64,000 nt of DNA from Gongronella butleri (Eukaryota > Mucoromycota > Mucoromycetes > Mucorales > Cunninghamellaceae), in NCBI GenBank assembly GCA_025201375.1, contig JAIWZP010000017.1:310001-374000 (forward strand). The letters run 5' to 3'. Positions 33,436-44,043 of the stretch are shown here, piece by piece (the first letter of the stretch is position 1; each line of letters opens with the position of its first letter). A program made the translations under genes and the position numbers. Under the pieces are notes generated by a model. It had not been told where the DNA came from and made no database searches. It saw only the letters and a program-made list of their open reading frames with translations.

Positions 33436-34961
33436 TATTGAGTAGAGGTGGCAGTCCCTTGCGGGTCCGCCTGGTGGCCACCAGTGGCCTCATTTGCGTG
33501 TCCATCCGTGCGATTGCGGTTGTCAATGTCCATTGGCTTGGCCTCGGACGTCTTGGCGCGCGTGCGTCGATCATTTTCATCGGACCCATCGACCTTGGTG
33601 CGAGCAACAGGTTTTTTGGGGGTGTGGGCACCAGTGATTGTCGCCGCCTTCAGGTTGGAGCGCGACGTGGTGCTGCGGAGTTCTCGCGTCGTTGGTGCTG
33701 GTGTCATGTTGGCTGGTCTGTTGGCATTGGGGGCCTTGTAGCTAGGGTCCTCCATGGGGTCGTCTTCCACATTGCACGTGTTTTCATCGTTTGTGTCATT
33801 TTCGTCATCATCTCCCCCAGCAGTCCCCGGCAAGACGGGCACAGGGTTGTCTGCCAGAGGGGAATCCGGCGTCGTGGAGGGCGAGTCAGCGTCCATCTCG
33901 GTCTCAATTTCCATTTCCGTGGATTTTGACGTTACGGGTGACGTGGATCGCGGAATTGATGGGCGTCGCGAGGCGAGGGCCGCGGCAGCGGCTTCACGGG
34001 GCGTGGGGTCGAGGTTGGCGCGAGCGCGGTCGTATTGTTCCAAGCGAATTGCATCCTCACTGCGTTTGTCAGGGCAATTAGCTTGGTAGTGCCCCTTTTT
34101 TTCGCATTTGAAGCATGTGATGCGTAGCAACCGGGGGCATTCCTCTCTTTTGTGTGCGGTCGTGCGGCAGCGATGGCAGAATGCGGGGGCAAAACGATAG
34201 GAGGCCGGGACGTGCATGTTGAAATGCTCGAGCCAAAGCGTGCGATGGTCACCAAGATTGGCATATCGATGGTTCTCGTCATCTTGACGCGGTGTGGCAT
34301 CCAGGGTGACCGTGACTTCACCCTCAAAATACTTGCCTTGCATGATTTTTTTAATGAGGACGACGTGTCCCCAAGGGCGGAGGTCGTGACACAATTTGTC
34401 GGCGAGTTCTTGGTCGTTTTGGCATCCCGTCAATTGGCTGAGAGAAACCACGTGTAGGATTGGTCCATCAGACTCGGCGCGCTCAGATCCGGTCGAGTAA
34501 GCGCGCACTTTTTGTCCATTCACGTCTAGACCTTCCGATGTTGCACGAAAAGACACTTCGCGGTCTGCAAATTTCACCTCAATCATCAAATTGGGGCGTT
34601 TGTCCGAGCCGTATTTAGACACGGGGCGGGCACAGTCACCGATAAAGGGACCAAACTTGTCTTCAATCAGCTTGTAGGCCTCGGTGTGGTGCGCAAAAGG
34701 GGGATTGTCGCCAAAGTCGAAAAGCACGGCGTCTGGTTGCAATTGGTTTTGCAAATAGGCCGTGGCACGGTGCATCGTCCATGTTTTCTGGAAATGGGGG
34801 TCCATGTAGATCTGTTTGACCGTCGTCGTGGCATTGCTGCTCGCGGCAGCCCGTCGATTGAGCGAGGTTGGGATCGTCGCCTTGGCCATGCTGCGCTTGA
34901 CCACGAGATTCCATTGACCACCATCCGTCCCTATAGGGGGGCCGGTGTCATCGATTTCCAT
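33435..34961 (-). CDS. LINE ORF1: nucleic-acid-binding protein with two zinc knuckles
   Basis: 508 residues from the ATG at 34961. Residues about 50-250 look like a folded RNA-binding region (DPHFQKTWTMHRATAYLQ..., GDCARPVSKYGS..., GQKVRAYSTGS). Two CCHC knuckles follow, CHRCRTTAHKREEC (262-275) and CFKCEKKGHYQANC (283-296), each CxxCx4Hx4C. The C-terminal 200 residues are disordered and charged. In the family ORF1 packages element RNA. The open frame extends upstream to 35018 through a T-run but has no ATG there, so 34961 is the start. Confidence 0.93.
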   Translation of the reverse strand: MEIDDTGPPIGTDGGQWNLVVKRSMAKATIPTSLNRRAAASSNATTTVKQIYMDPHFQKTWTMHRATAYLQNQLQPDAVLFDFGDNPPFAHHTEAYKLIEDKFGPFIGDCARPVSKYGSDKRPNLMIEVKFADREVSFRATSEGLDVNGQKVRAYSTGSERAESDGPILHVVSLSQLTGCQNDQELADKLCHDLRPWGHVVLIKKIMQGKYFEGEVTVTLDATPRQDDENHRYANLGDHRTLWLEHFNMHVPASYRFAPAFCHRCRTTAHKREECPRLLRITCFKCEKKGHYQANCPDKRSEDAIRLEQYDRARANLDPTPREAAAAALASRRPSIPRSTSPVTSKSTEMEIETEMDADSPSTTPDSPLADNPVPVLPGTAGGDDDENDTNDENTCNVEDDPMEDPSYKAPNANRPANMTPAPTTRELRSTTSRSNLKAATITGAHTPKKPVARTKVDGSDENDRRTRAKTSEAKPMDIDNRNRTDGHANEATGGHQADPQGTATSTQ

Positions 34962-35078
34962 GCTGGATTGAGGTCGCGTTGGTGTTGCTTTGGTAGAAAA
35001 AAAAAAAAAAAGGGACAAAATATGTGGTGCTAAAAGTTTACCCGGGTAGAAAAGTGAACTTTAGCGGGAAGAAAGGTT

Positions 35079-35095
35079 TTGACTCCTTCTTTCTA
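35079..35095. repeat. Target-site duplication, 5' side of LINE
   Basis: Second copy of TTGACTCCTTCTTTCTA, 17 of 17 identical to 29703-29719, next to the 5' end of the element. Confidence 0.95.
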
Positions 35096-36912
35096 AGCAA
35101 ATCTGCAATAAAAATCGGGGGTCGATCAAGCTGTTTTCGAGGAATGGGCAATCAAAGCCAAATTTTAGAAAATGGAATTTCTGCATCATTTTGGTCGTAC
35201 GCTGGTGAAACTGGGTTCATCCGACAGAGAATCGAATTCTGCATTTATTGTCACAGAGCACGCCATCCTTTGTCTTGTCCATAGCCGAGAAAAACGAAGC
35301 TGAAATGTTTGATTGGGAATTGCAAGCGTACAAATGTTGCGCATCGGCGTTGCCGGGCAGGGATAAAATGACCCCCTTGTGCGTGTCTTTCCACTACTTG
35401 TAAGATTTAAGCCTGGTCGAATATCAGCTTGATGCGCTATAGACAAAATTGTGAATTTATGGAGCATTGTCAATTTTCTTGCCAACGGTCAGATCGACCC
35501 CGGTTTTTACTATTGTTCTGAAAAGAGAGAGACCAAAATGCATGCTCATATGCCAAAATTTCATGGAGCTGCAAGCACTCGATGGTGCGCCACATCGATT
35601 TTCATTTTCCATCGATTTTCCAAGGGGTACAGTCACGAATTTTAACCTGGCAAAAATTGGTTCCTCGGATCGCCGTGCCATTCACCCACATGGTATGCGT
35701 CCATTTGCCGATGAAAATGCCATAAAACCCGGGCTCCATCGACTGGTTCTCCTGTAAAATGCAACCTACTTCGTATTTTCGCTACAAGATAAACTTGACA
35801 AAGACTGGCCGCAGATCCTCGAAACACGGTTCACAAGAAAGAGCACAGACTGTTGCATGTGTGGCCATCGATGGTCACTTCAAAAAACGAGATCCAGGCA
35901 GAATTGACGCGAACAGGTTGTTTGCGGGATAATTTGGACGTGTGAAAAACCGCGTCAGACTTTGATTTATTAAGCGCGTCCGTTTCAAGTCGAATCCATA
36001 CACCTCGAACTTCTTTTGCTAGTGAATATGTCGATGCAGCTCCAAGGACGCGCTCTTGCGTGCCATAGCGATTGTCGCGTCTATTGTCTCGACATCGTCT
36101 TTTTTCATGCCTGCGAATGGGCTGCATGTCTCTGGGCATGTTCATTGTGAATAGACTGTATGCCTCTGGGTGCGTTTATTGCGAGATAAAGATATGTGAT
36201 TATGAATGGGCTAGGCAAAACAGCCAAAAAAAAAAACGAGGTGCCACCCGTAAAAGTGCCGCCCATAAAAAGGCGGTGTTCCTTTATGATAATTTAAAGT
36301 GAGCACGGCGGGGCTTTGTTTCTCTTCTTCCCCTTTTTCTTTTTTGTCCCCTTTCTTCTTTTATTTCAATTTTTCTCTCTTTAATTAACGATTCGATAAT
36401 ATCCTCCACGAACGGCATGGACGTCTCGATCATTGGACGAGCGCGCGAGATGCTGCATGCGATTGGCACGCACACTCTTCCCCGCTTTGCAGACGCGTGT
36501 CCAGCAGAATTGGTGATGCCGCGCTGCGACATAAGGACACAAAAAATAAAATTGCCCGATGCGCGCCTCTCCTTCAATTTGAACAGAAAATTGTCGAAAA
36601 GCAACAACAGCCGTCGTGGGCCACCTCAAATGGATCTGTGATCAAAGACGGCAAAAGTGCTTTTGTTTTGGAGAGATCGCATAATACAGATTCCGGCGAG
36701 TTAGAATAAGAATAACATGGTGGTAAAATCGTGATTGTGATTGACATTTTTATTGCGGTCTGCTGTATTTTCACCTTGTAATTACGATGACTGCCAATTG
36801 ATGTTTAAAAATAGAACTGAATACTTACGAAAAACAAATGAAAATGAACGCGAGTGGGATGGAATAAAAGAAAAAATAGGGGATAACGTGTAAATTGTTG
36901 AAAGAGCAACAA
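35096..36912. other. Gene-poor spacer with repeat copy A
   Basis: No intact gene between the LINE and the kelch gene. A minus-strand open frame at 36284-36607 ends in a basic tail and contains a plausible helix (FVEDIIESLIKERKIEIKEE); without a start or a splice partner it is at best a gene relic. Confidence 0.5.
35405..36065. repeat. Decayed dispersed repeat, copy A
   Basis: Aligns with copy B (about 57560-58215) through ordered matching blocks: TGAATTTATG, CGCCAACG/TGCCAACG, TCGACC...GGATTTTA, GAAAAGAGAG, GGGGTACARTCACG, GCCATT...ACCACATGGTA, AAAATGC, CAGGCAGAAT and TTGCTARTGAA. On the minus strand both copies can be read in the same frame into similar peptides (for example NGTAIRGTNF against NGVAIGGLDF, both followed by IRDCTP), with stops in each. 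This suggests remnants of a coding element. I do not recognise the protein. Confidence 0.65.
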
Positions 36913-38801
36913 TCAGCTCTCGCCAAAGGGCTTTGTTCTTGTGGCTGGATCGTCCTGGGAGCTATTAATTGTGGGCTTGATAAAGCGTGCCTCGTCGAAG
37001 TCGGTGGACGGCTTGATTGGATCCATCTCAACGAGGTGGCGGCCAGCACTGAGCGTTGTGTCTTCGGTCGTCGAGAGTTCCCCGTCAATTGGAATCTGCT
37101 GCCGCGGGTCCGTGTCCTCCAGGTAGAAATCTTGCTTTTGCTTGCGCTTGCGCAACACATAAAACACAATGGCACCAGCAATGGCAATCTACACGCAAAA
37201 AAAAAAAAACGCGGAACAACGCGCACGTTAGCCCGTTTCAATTTGTAATGAGAGAGTGTCCTTACACCTCCGACGATGCAGCCAACGGCGATGCCAGCGA
37301 TGGCGCCTCCAGACAAGTTTGTGCTGCCACTATCAGATGGCGCGCCGCCATTGGAGCTAGCAACCCATTGCATGCGATTAGGATTGGTCACATTGAGCAC
37401 GGACACCTTGTTTGTCGCCTTCATGCTTTCACCGGCGCCAAAGATGTAGTAAATCAAGTCGCTGGATGTGCCATTGTCGTGCACAAACACAGCTGAGTGC
37501 TGACATAGCAGACCGGGTCCAATGTTTCCCAGCCCAATGGTCACCGTGATAAACGAATTGGTCGCAGCATTGTAAAGATATGAAGGATCATTGACCACTA
37601 GAGAACACGGGCAAAAAAAAAAAAAAAAGAAAGAAAATACACGCGTCAGTCGCGTAAAACGACAAAATCGGCCATGGCAAAGTTTTCTTACAATAATTTT
37701 GCAGATTGGTGGCCATGCCTCCATAGACCATCATGTAGTCGGTGCCAGGAACTAATAAAACGAAGCAAAAAAAATGTATCAGGGCGATAAATGGCGCAAA
37801 ATTTTGCTTTTTTCTTTTTACTGAGTGTGGTTGTGTGAAAAGCTCGGTCAGAGGGTAATGTCATGCTTGTCGAATTTGGTTGGCTTGCTGACCAAGTGGA
37901 TGTGGTCGTGTTAAAGACCCAGACGGTATTGAGGTATGTGTTGTTCGTAACGGTCTGGTTGGAATTTGGCACGGCGCGGATACCGCCAAGCATGACGATC
38001 CCCGTGCCATCATTTGTCAGCGTCGCCGTGTGGCCGTAGCGCGTCATGTTATTGGGGGTGTCCGCCTTGATCATAGAGAATTGGTTCTGCGTATAATCAT
38101 ACAAGAGCACAAAGTTGGACGCGACCAAACCGCCCGCTAAAGCCGTCTCCCTGTATAACAATTTTTGTGAGTGGCTGGTGTAAATTGTGCGAAACACGGT
38201 GCTTACGATCGTCCACCCCAGATCCACACTTGATTTTGCCCAATTGAGCTCAAATCCACAATGGCTGGCGAGATTCTATGTAAAATACAAAGCAATCATG
38301 AGATCTTGATCTTTTTTTTTTATCGCTGACATGAGAGGTTTACCTTGATGTATAGGTGCCTGGAAAGCTGGCATTACTTTGCAATTGGATGTTGGTGTAT
38401 TGATCGGCGGTGGGATTGCCTGAAATAAAGGGCGGCACATTACCAGCGTGGTTGTACGTGTTTGTGGGTTCCTGGATGAAGATGCTGCTGCCTTTATTGA
38501 TGGCGACCATCTGGATGATCATGTTTGCCTGGAATGTATATGAGTTTGGAATCACGTTTTGCCATTGGAACGACATGTCGCTATAGTCAAAATTCGACAC
38601 GTCGAGCATGATCAAGTTGTTGATCATTGATTGGCTGTTGGTCGGGTTCTGCGTGCCGCCAAAGCAGTAAATGTGATTATTCGACGTAAGAGCGCATGCA
38701 CCGCCCGCAGTTGGTGGCGGCGAAATCGATTGCAGCTTTTGCGCTGCTGCGGTGGCTACGACGGCCATGACAGCAAGACAGGTTCTCAACTGAGCAAGCA
38801 T
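36913..38801 (-). CDS. Kelch-repeat type I membrane protein
   Basis: Six exons: 38344-38801, 38207-38275, 37822-38150, 37692-37751, 37266-37597 and 36913-37188, giving 507 residues. A signal peptide (MLAQLRTCLAVMAVVATAAA) is followed by a kelch-type beta-propeller; blades show CFGG, VWIWGGR, MLGG, MVYGG and FGAG motifs. Many NxS/T sites fit a secreted ectodomain. A single transmembrane helix spans about residues 399-424 (GGAIAGIAVGCIVGG, IAIAGAIVFYVL), then RKRKQK as stop-transfer and a 75-residue cytoplasmic tail rich in Asp, Ser and Pro. Likely topology: propeller outside, tail in the cytosol. Ligand unknown; such proteins are common in early-diverging fungi and some resemble galactose-oxidase propellers without the catalytic residues. 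Confidence 0.88.
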
Positions 38802-40775
38802 GAAAGCAATAGTCTATGAAAAAGGGGCGCGAGAGTGGATGTGTGTAATTGGTGTGCGTGTGCGTGCTTTGGGTGACGTGATGCAGGTATAGAATGAATG
38901 GAATTCGACAAAACAAGACCAAAAAAATCAAAAAGATGGGGCCCAGGCAAAAGAGAAGCGAAGGTCTGAGCAAGACAGAATTTTTTGGCTTTGGATCGAG
39001 ACGATGTGATACGCGACTAGGCTTTGTGAAACGCCAAATGGCAAAGAAGAGGCGAAAGTAAGACGTGTCATGTGCCGTGAAAAGCTTTATTTTTATTTTT
39101 TTTTTTTTTTGTGAAGCCCGCTGCCCCGCCTCCTTGCGCATGGATCGACGGACGCCTTCGTGTCCCCCTCCCCCCCAAAAAAAAAAAATCAAAAATGAAA
39201 GAAAAAAAAGAAAAACAGAGCAATTGAATGCGATTCTTTTGGCATTTTATGAGAAAAAGCATGAACGATGGCCCCATTGTGTTGATAAAGAACAGAGGGC
39301 GGGTCAAGGTTGTGATCGAGCGGGTTATTTTTTCTCCTTGTCGCCAGACTTTTCTGCCTTGACCCCTTTGTGAGACTAGCTTGAATCAGGACAGCGCGGT
39401 GTGGCGCTTTTTTTCACAGAGGTCAACTAGCGCGCCGTGTCTTTGTGTCACTGCCCTGACGATCAGAGCGCTTGGCTGGTAATCAATGGACGCTGGCGGG
39501 CTGACTAAACGTGCCCTTGAGGATTCAGGGTGAATTTGAGCATAGCAGGACGGCCCTGAATTGCATTTAGGGTCGCTTGCGGCTTTGCAAGAAGGCTCAT
39601 CTTGTGTACACAATTCGCAATTGGCGACAACAAGGATCATGCGTGCGTAATTTGTAACAAGCCAACTTTCTGTCTGACATGAGAGGACACATTCTATTTT
39701 TATGCATCGAGGCGATTGCACACTCCACCCACGTCATGCAGACCTGCCTAACCAAATCCGGCCATCTGCGGGGCGCCCAGCACCTTGGGTGAGCACGAAT
39801 GATAAAAAAAGGACTTCATTGTTCCTCTTGTGCAGATCACGGCCCACCACCTATGCGTAGCCTCTTTTTGACATTCGTGCGGACCTGATTGTCGCTCCAC
39901 TGATTACTTTTAAAAGACTGGAAACGCAGTGTGACACTGACTTTGCACGAAATGATGCATAAAACGAACATCCAGCCCGTAGATCTGTGCCATTGGCTCC
40001 CTTGGACGCCCATGTGCGCCGTGGCGACGAAATGCACGGCATAAAATTAATAAAAAAGATGTTCTGCTCCGTTCTCTTCTCGGTCAAGGAATGCAATTGT
40101 CGTGTTTCTTTTTTTTTTTTTTTGGTTTAGGATATAGCAGCCATCCATGAGTAGGTAGATGTGTGTGCACAGGTAAACGACACATGCACGATCACAAGGG
40201 CCGCGAGGTGCTTGATTGGCCGCGCTGCAATAGACACCCTTGTTCATGATGCTAGGATTGCCATTTTATCGACGTCCATGACTTCCAATGATGATTTTTT
40301 GTCCATTGATCCGTGTTCCGTGGGAGCTGATGTTGCCTTGTCCATTGACATGTTTAAAGGATGGACGCGGCGCGCATCAAGCTGGACAAATTGCGCACTG
40401 ACCAATGGGAATTGTGCGCGTTTTTTCATTTTCGCAGGGTGCATTGAGATTGGCTTTTGCGGGCGGGCACAATTGTCGAGCGGGGTTCCACATCGGGGAA
40501 ACGAGGCCACTCCAGGGGGCATTTTTTCATCACATGTCATTTGGATTTCGCTTTGTCTTTTTCTTTTTCTTTCCTTCTTGTGTCTTTCTCCTTCACTGTC
40601 GTCAACTTGATACGTGCGCTCACTTTTATTTAATTACTTTTGCATCCCTTTTGCACATACCCACCTTCCTCCTTCCTTTCGCCCTCCTTTTTCCTTCTTT
40701 GTCTTTTCCTCTGTCCTAGTTTTGCACGTTTATTTTTTATTACACGCTCTTTTGACGCCCTTTTTTTGACACACT
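38802..40775. other. Divergent spacer, kelch gene / dolichol kinase
   Basis: 2 kb without a supported gene. It contains T- and A-runs (39094-39110, 39177-39188, 40112-40123) and a strongly pyrimidine-rich tract just upstream of the dolichol kinase ATG (about 40550-40770), probably its promoter and leader. Confidence 0.5.
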
Positions 40776-43655
40776 ATGGATACGCAGTACGACGAAGGGT
40801 TTGCATCGTCGTCGTCAATTGACGACTCTCAGACAAAGGAAGTGCTACGGCGTCGGCGGCGTCAGTCACCGCTCAGTGCCAGGACGTCGTCGCTTGCGTC
40901 GCCGGCAGATCTTATGCAGTCGTTCCCTGTTGATACCCTCATTGCCGCCGCACCCAGTGAACGCCTCGTGTGGCTCGCCTCTTACTTTTGGGCATCGTAC
41001 CAATTCATCGAAATGCCTTCCAATCCATTGTCCGTCAATACAATTCTTGGTAAAACGTGAAATTTTGTGCAAAAGGCTGGTTTTTCGAGCTCATGCACGC
41101 CTCTTTTTTCTCTAGTGTGGACGGTCCTCATCCTTTGCGGCTTGATGGTCTGCCATCTGTCATCGCGCTGTTTGCCAGTAAATCAGGCAAAATTGTGCGA
41201 AAAGTCGACAACCGACAGTTCATCGGACGACCTGCCCATCTCCCCAACAAGCAAGGCCGCAATGCACGCCAGGCAAACATTTGGAGCACCTGATCTCGCG
41301 TCGCCCCACACCAACCGCATCTTTGGCGCCAGCCGTGCAGCTTTTCGGTACACAAAACCCAGAAAATGGCTATTTTTTATTTTCTCACACCACTTTTTCT
41401 TTTTTTTTTTTTTTTACACGTCAGTGCGGACGCGGACGATGGACTGTTATGCGGTGCGCTGCTTCTGATCATGGTGGCGTACGCGCAAATGGTGCATGTG
41501 GTGGAATCGCAAGACAACCCGCTGCTTGTGACATGGATGCAGGCTAAATTGGAGCTTGTGCTGCTGATGAGTCTGATCTTTTTGATCTTGGTGTCAGCGA
41601 GCGGGATTCTCCATCCTGTGAAGCGGATCATCCGCAAGCGTGGCCTGTTTGTGTCGAGCATTCTCGTTTCTGGCGTCGTCACCTTTGGTATCACGCGCAT
41701 GACCGCGCTGACACCGATCCTTGGCCAAACGTCCGTTTGGCTGACGGTCTTGTCTATTGTCGTCTACCAGTGGTCCATGTATCTTTGCGTCGTCGCGCTC
41801 AAACGCTGCTTTACCCTTGGTGAAATGTCCGTCATCTCACAAGGCGCGGCCGTCATGGTCCACATGGCCGTTGAAATGCTCTGGGCATCGGTAAGAAGCT
41901 TCATTGGGAGAAATTGAAAGCCATTGAGAGCCAATTGGGAGCATCTTGGGATGAATTTGGAAGATTTGGGAAAACTGGAGGGAGACGGGGGGCAATTTGA
42001 AGGCTATAGAGCCACTAACTCGATTTTTTTTTTATTTCTAGTTTTATGACGACGCGCCATTGTACATCAAGGGCAACATGATGGGTGCAGAGACCGTGAT
42101 GATTCATGCGGTTGTGCTTGGGATGGTGTTTATTGGCGTGATTGCCTACCCACTGCTTCGCTATTGCCGACGCGTCGCGCAACGACCCTATTGGCGCAGC
42201 CAGTTCTCGAATGAGGCACTCGCGTCCATTCAGCGTCGCAAGATCCTGTCTGCCATCGCATTTTATACACTCACAGGTCTTGTTGTTGTGTTTGTGATCT
42301 CCCCCGTGTGCACGACGCTGCTGCACCAAAACCCGTTTTTGTGGTAAGGAAAAAAGGGGGGTGGGAAAAGGCAGGGGTGTGACACGACACGAAACATGAT
42401 TTAAAATGCCCCTTTTTGGTATTTTAGGACGCTTGATTTTATTTTCACGTCTCCATCGCGTCTGTTTCTGTGCATGTACTGGGCGACGGCCATTGGGATC
42501 ACGGTGGTTGTGTGGGTGCTTCTCTTGGACCTGCCATCGACGATGGAACAGGCGGCCATGGCGGCCGACAGCCACATTCGCACAAAAAAGTTGACTTCAT
42601 CGCTCAACAAGAAACGCAAGCTGTTCCACGGTCTTGCTGTCCTCATGTTTGTTCCGGGCATTCTGTTCGCCGTATGTTTGCATGCTAATGAAGAAGTCAT
42701 TCGAGGCAACAATGACTCATTTCATTGAATTTTTCATTGTTTTTGTAGGATTCCTTTTTGCGTCTGGCATTTGGCGTTGCACTGGCGGCGTTTATTTACC
42801 TAGAGTACCTGCGCTACTTTGCTGTGTGGCCCTATGGGAAGAACATTCACATGTTTTTGACCGAATTCATCGACAATCGTGATTTGGGCCCTGTGATACT
42901 AAGTCACATCTACCTGTTGCTCGGCTGTGCATGCCCCGTGTGGCTCGGGAGCTCCAATCTGTTTGCTAGCCTGTCCGGCATCCTGTCTCTTGGTTTTGGT
43001 GATGCGGCGGTAAGTTGGCTACATAAAACATGCGAGTTTTTACGTTTTTCTGATTACTTCTTTTTTTTAAAAAAAAATGCGCTTGTAGGCATCGCTTGTC
43101 GGCAAGCGTTATGGGCGGTGGCACTGGCCAAACAGCAAAAAGACGGTGGAGGGCACGCTCAGCTTCATTGGTGTTGTCTTTGTCAGCATGCTTGTCATTC
43201 TGTACACGTCGGCGATGCTGCGCATCGACAGTGCCATGACCATTGCTTGCTCCATGGGCCTCAGCGACTGGTTCGGCTACTTTCTCGTTGTCTGTGTATC
43301 AGGTAAGCTTTCTTTGTGCAAGACAAACGAGCGCATTTGATCAACACGGGTGGTTTCGAGGCGTTTTTGCCGAAATTGAGGTTTTTGTTACGATGATGGA
43401 ATCGATCGAGCCCTGTCATTTTGTGAAATGGTCATGGAAAGACATGGAGGGATGTGGAGAGGGGTGAAAAAAGAAAGCAAAGAGAGGCTCAAATGACTGA
43501 TTTTGCGGTTTTTTTTTTTTTTTTTTTTTTTTTTCGTTTTAGCACTTCTCGAGGCCTTTTCGTCACAAAACGACAACATCATTATACCATTGTTCATGTA
43601 CGCTCTAGTCATATTTTCTCAAGACCATCACCAGTTGTCGCTCTCGTCGCAATAG
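40776..43655 (+). CDS. SEC59: Dolichol kinase (Sec59/DOLK)
   Basis: Eight exons: 40776-41049, 41116-41347, 41425-41890, 42042-42343, 42428-42671, 42749-43009, 43089-43302 and 43543-43655, giving 701 residues. The protein is polytopic. The C-terminal third holds the CTP-transferase-like core of the family: KRKLFHGLAVLMFVPGI, LEYLRYFAVWPYG, FIDNRDLGPVILSHIYLLLG, LSLGFGDAAASLVGKRYG, then SKKTVEGTLSF and the closing LLEAFSSQNDNIIIPLFMYAL. It makes dolichyl phosphate in the ER membrane with CTP as donor, for N-glycosylation, O-mannosylation and GPI synthesis. The first 70 residues are cytosolic and Ser/Arg-rich. It is longer than yeast Sec59 mainly through this N-terminus and loops. Intron 6 carries a T8/A9 palindrome, and intron 7 a long T-run. 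Confidence 0.95.
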
Positions 43656-43889
43656 GTGGCATTAGCATCATAAATAAAATCCATGCATTTGAAGGGTTTT
43701 GGCCAGATGTGGCCAGCCTTGGAAAAAAAAATCAGGGAGGGTAGACACGGGCGCATGGCAATTTGAGAAAAATGCAGCTGAAATCAAAAAATGGACGTAA
43801 TGCGCCACCAAATTTGCGGATTTTACTCCTCCATTACGACCAAGCATTGCTGGAATGATGGAAGATGAGGTGTGCAAGCGTGTAGCACG

Positions 43890-43925
<36 letters not shown>

Positions 43926-44043
43926 GAAGGCGTCATGTGCGAGTTAAGTTGATAAAAAAAAAAAAAACTTTTCATTTTGTTTTACAAAGATAGTACACGA
44001 ATGATTATAAAAAAATACAATTATGGGATGGAGGAGGGGTCGT
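43656..44043. other. Convergent spacer with A34 run
   Basis: Separates the stops of dolichol kinase and PDAT. It contains a poly(A) run of about 34 bases at 43891-43924 and a second A-run at 43955-43967, and no gene. Confidence 0.7.

Larger units (their letters stand above)
29720..35078 (-). mobile_element. Full-length L1-like non-LTR retrotransposon
   Basis: The element is 5.36 kb and reads on the minus strand. It has a 117 bp 5' UTR (35078-34962), ORF1 (34961-33435), ORF2 (33435-29938), a 3' UTR of about 200 bp with an internal A-run, and a terminal A22 tail (29741-29720). A perfect 17 bp target-site duplication frames it. Both ORFs are open with no frameshift, so the copy looks recent and may still be able to move. 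Target-primed reverse transcription explains the poly(A) end and the duplication. The order nucleic-acid-binding ORF1, then AP endonuclease, reverse transcriptase and a C-terminal CCHC finger, with no RNase H seen, fits the L1/Tx1 group better than Tad or I; the clade call is inference. Confidence 0.95.

Noticed and set aside
39386..39721. Cysteine-containing open frame on the minus strand
   Set aside because: No signal peptide, no start context, and the cysteine-rich part is embedded in non-coding-like sequence.
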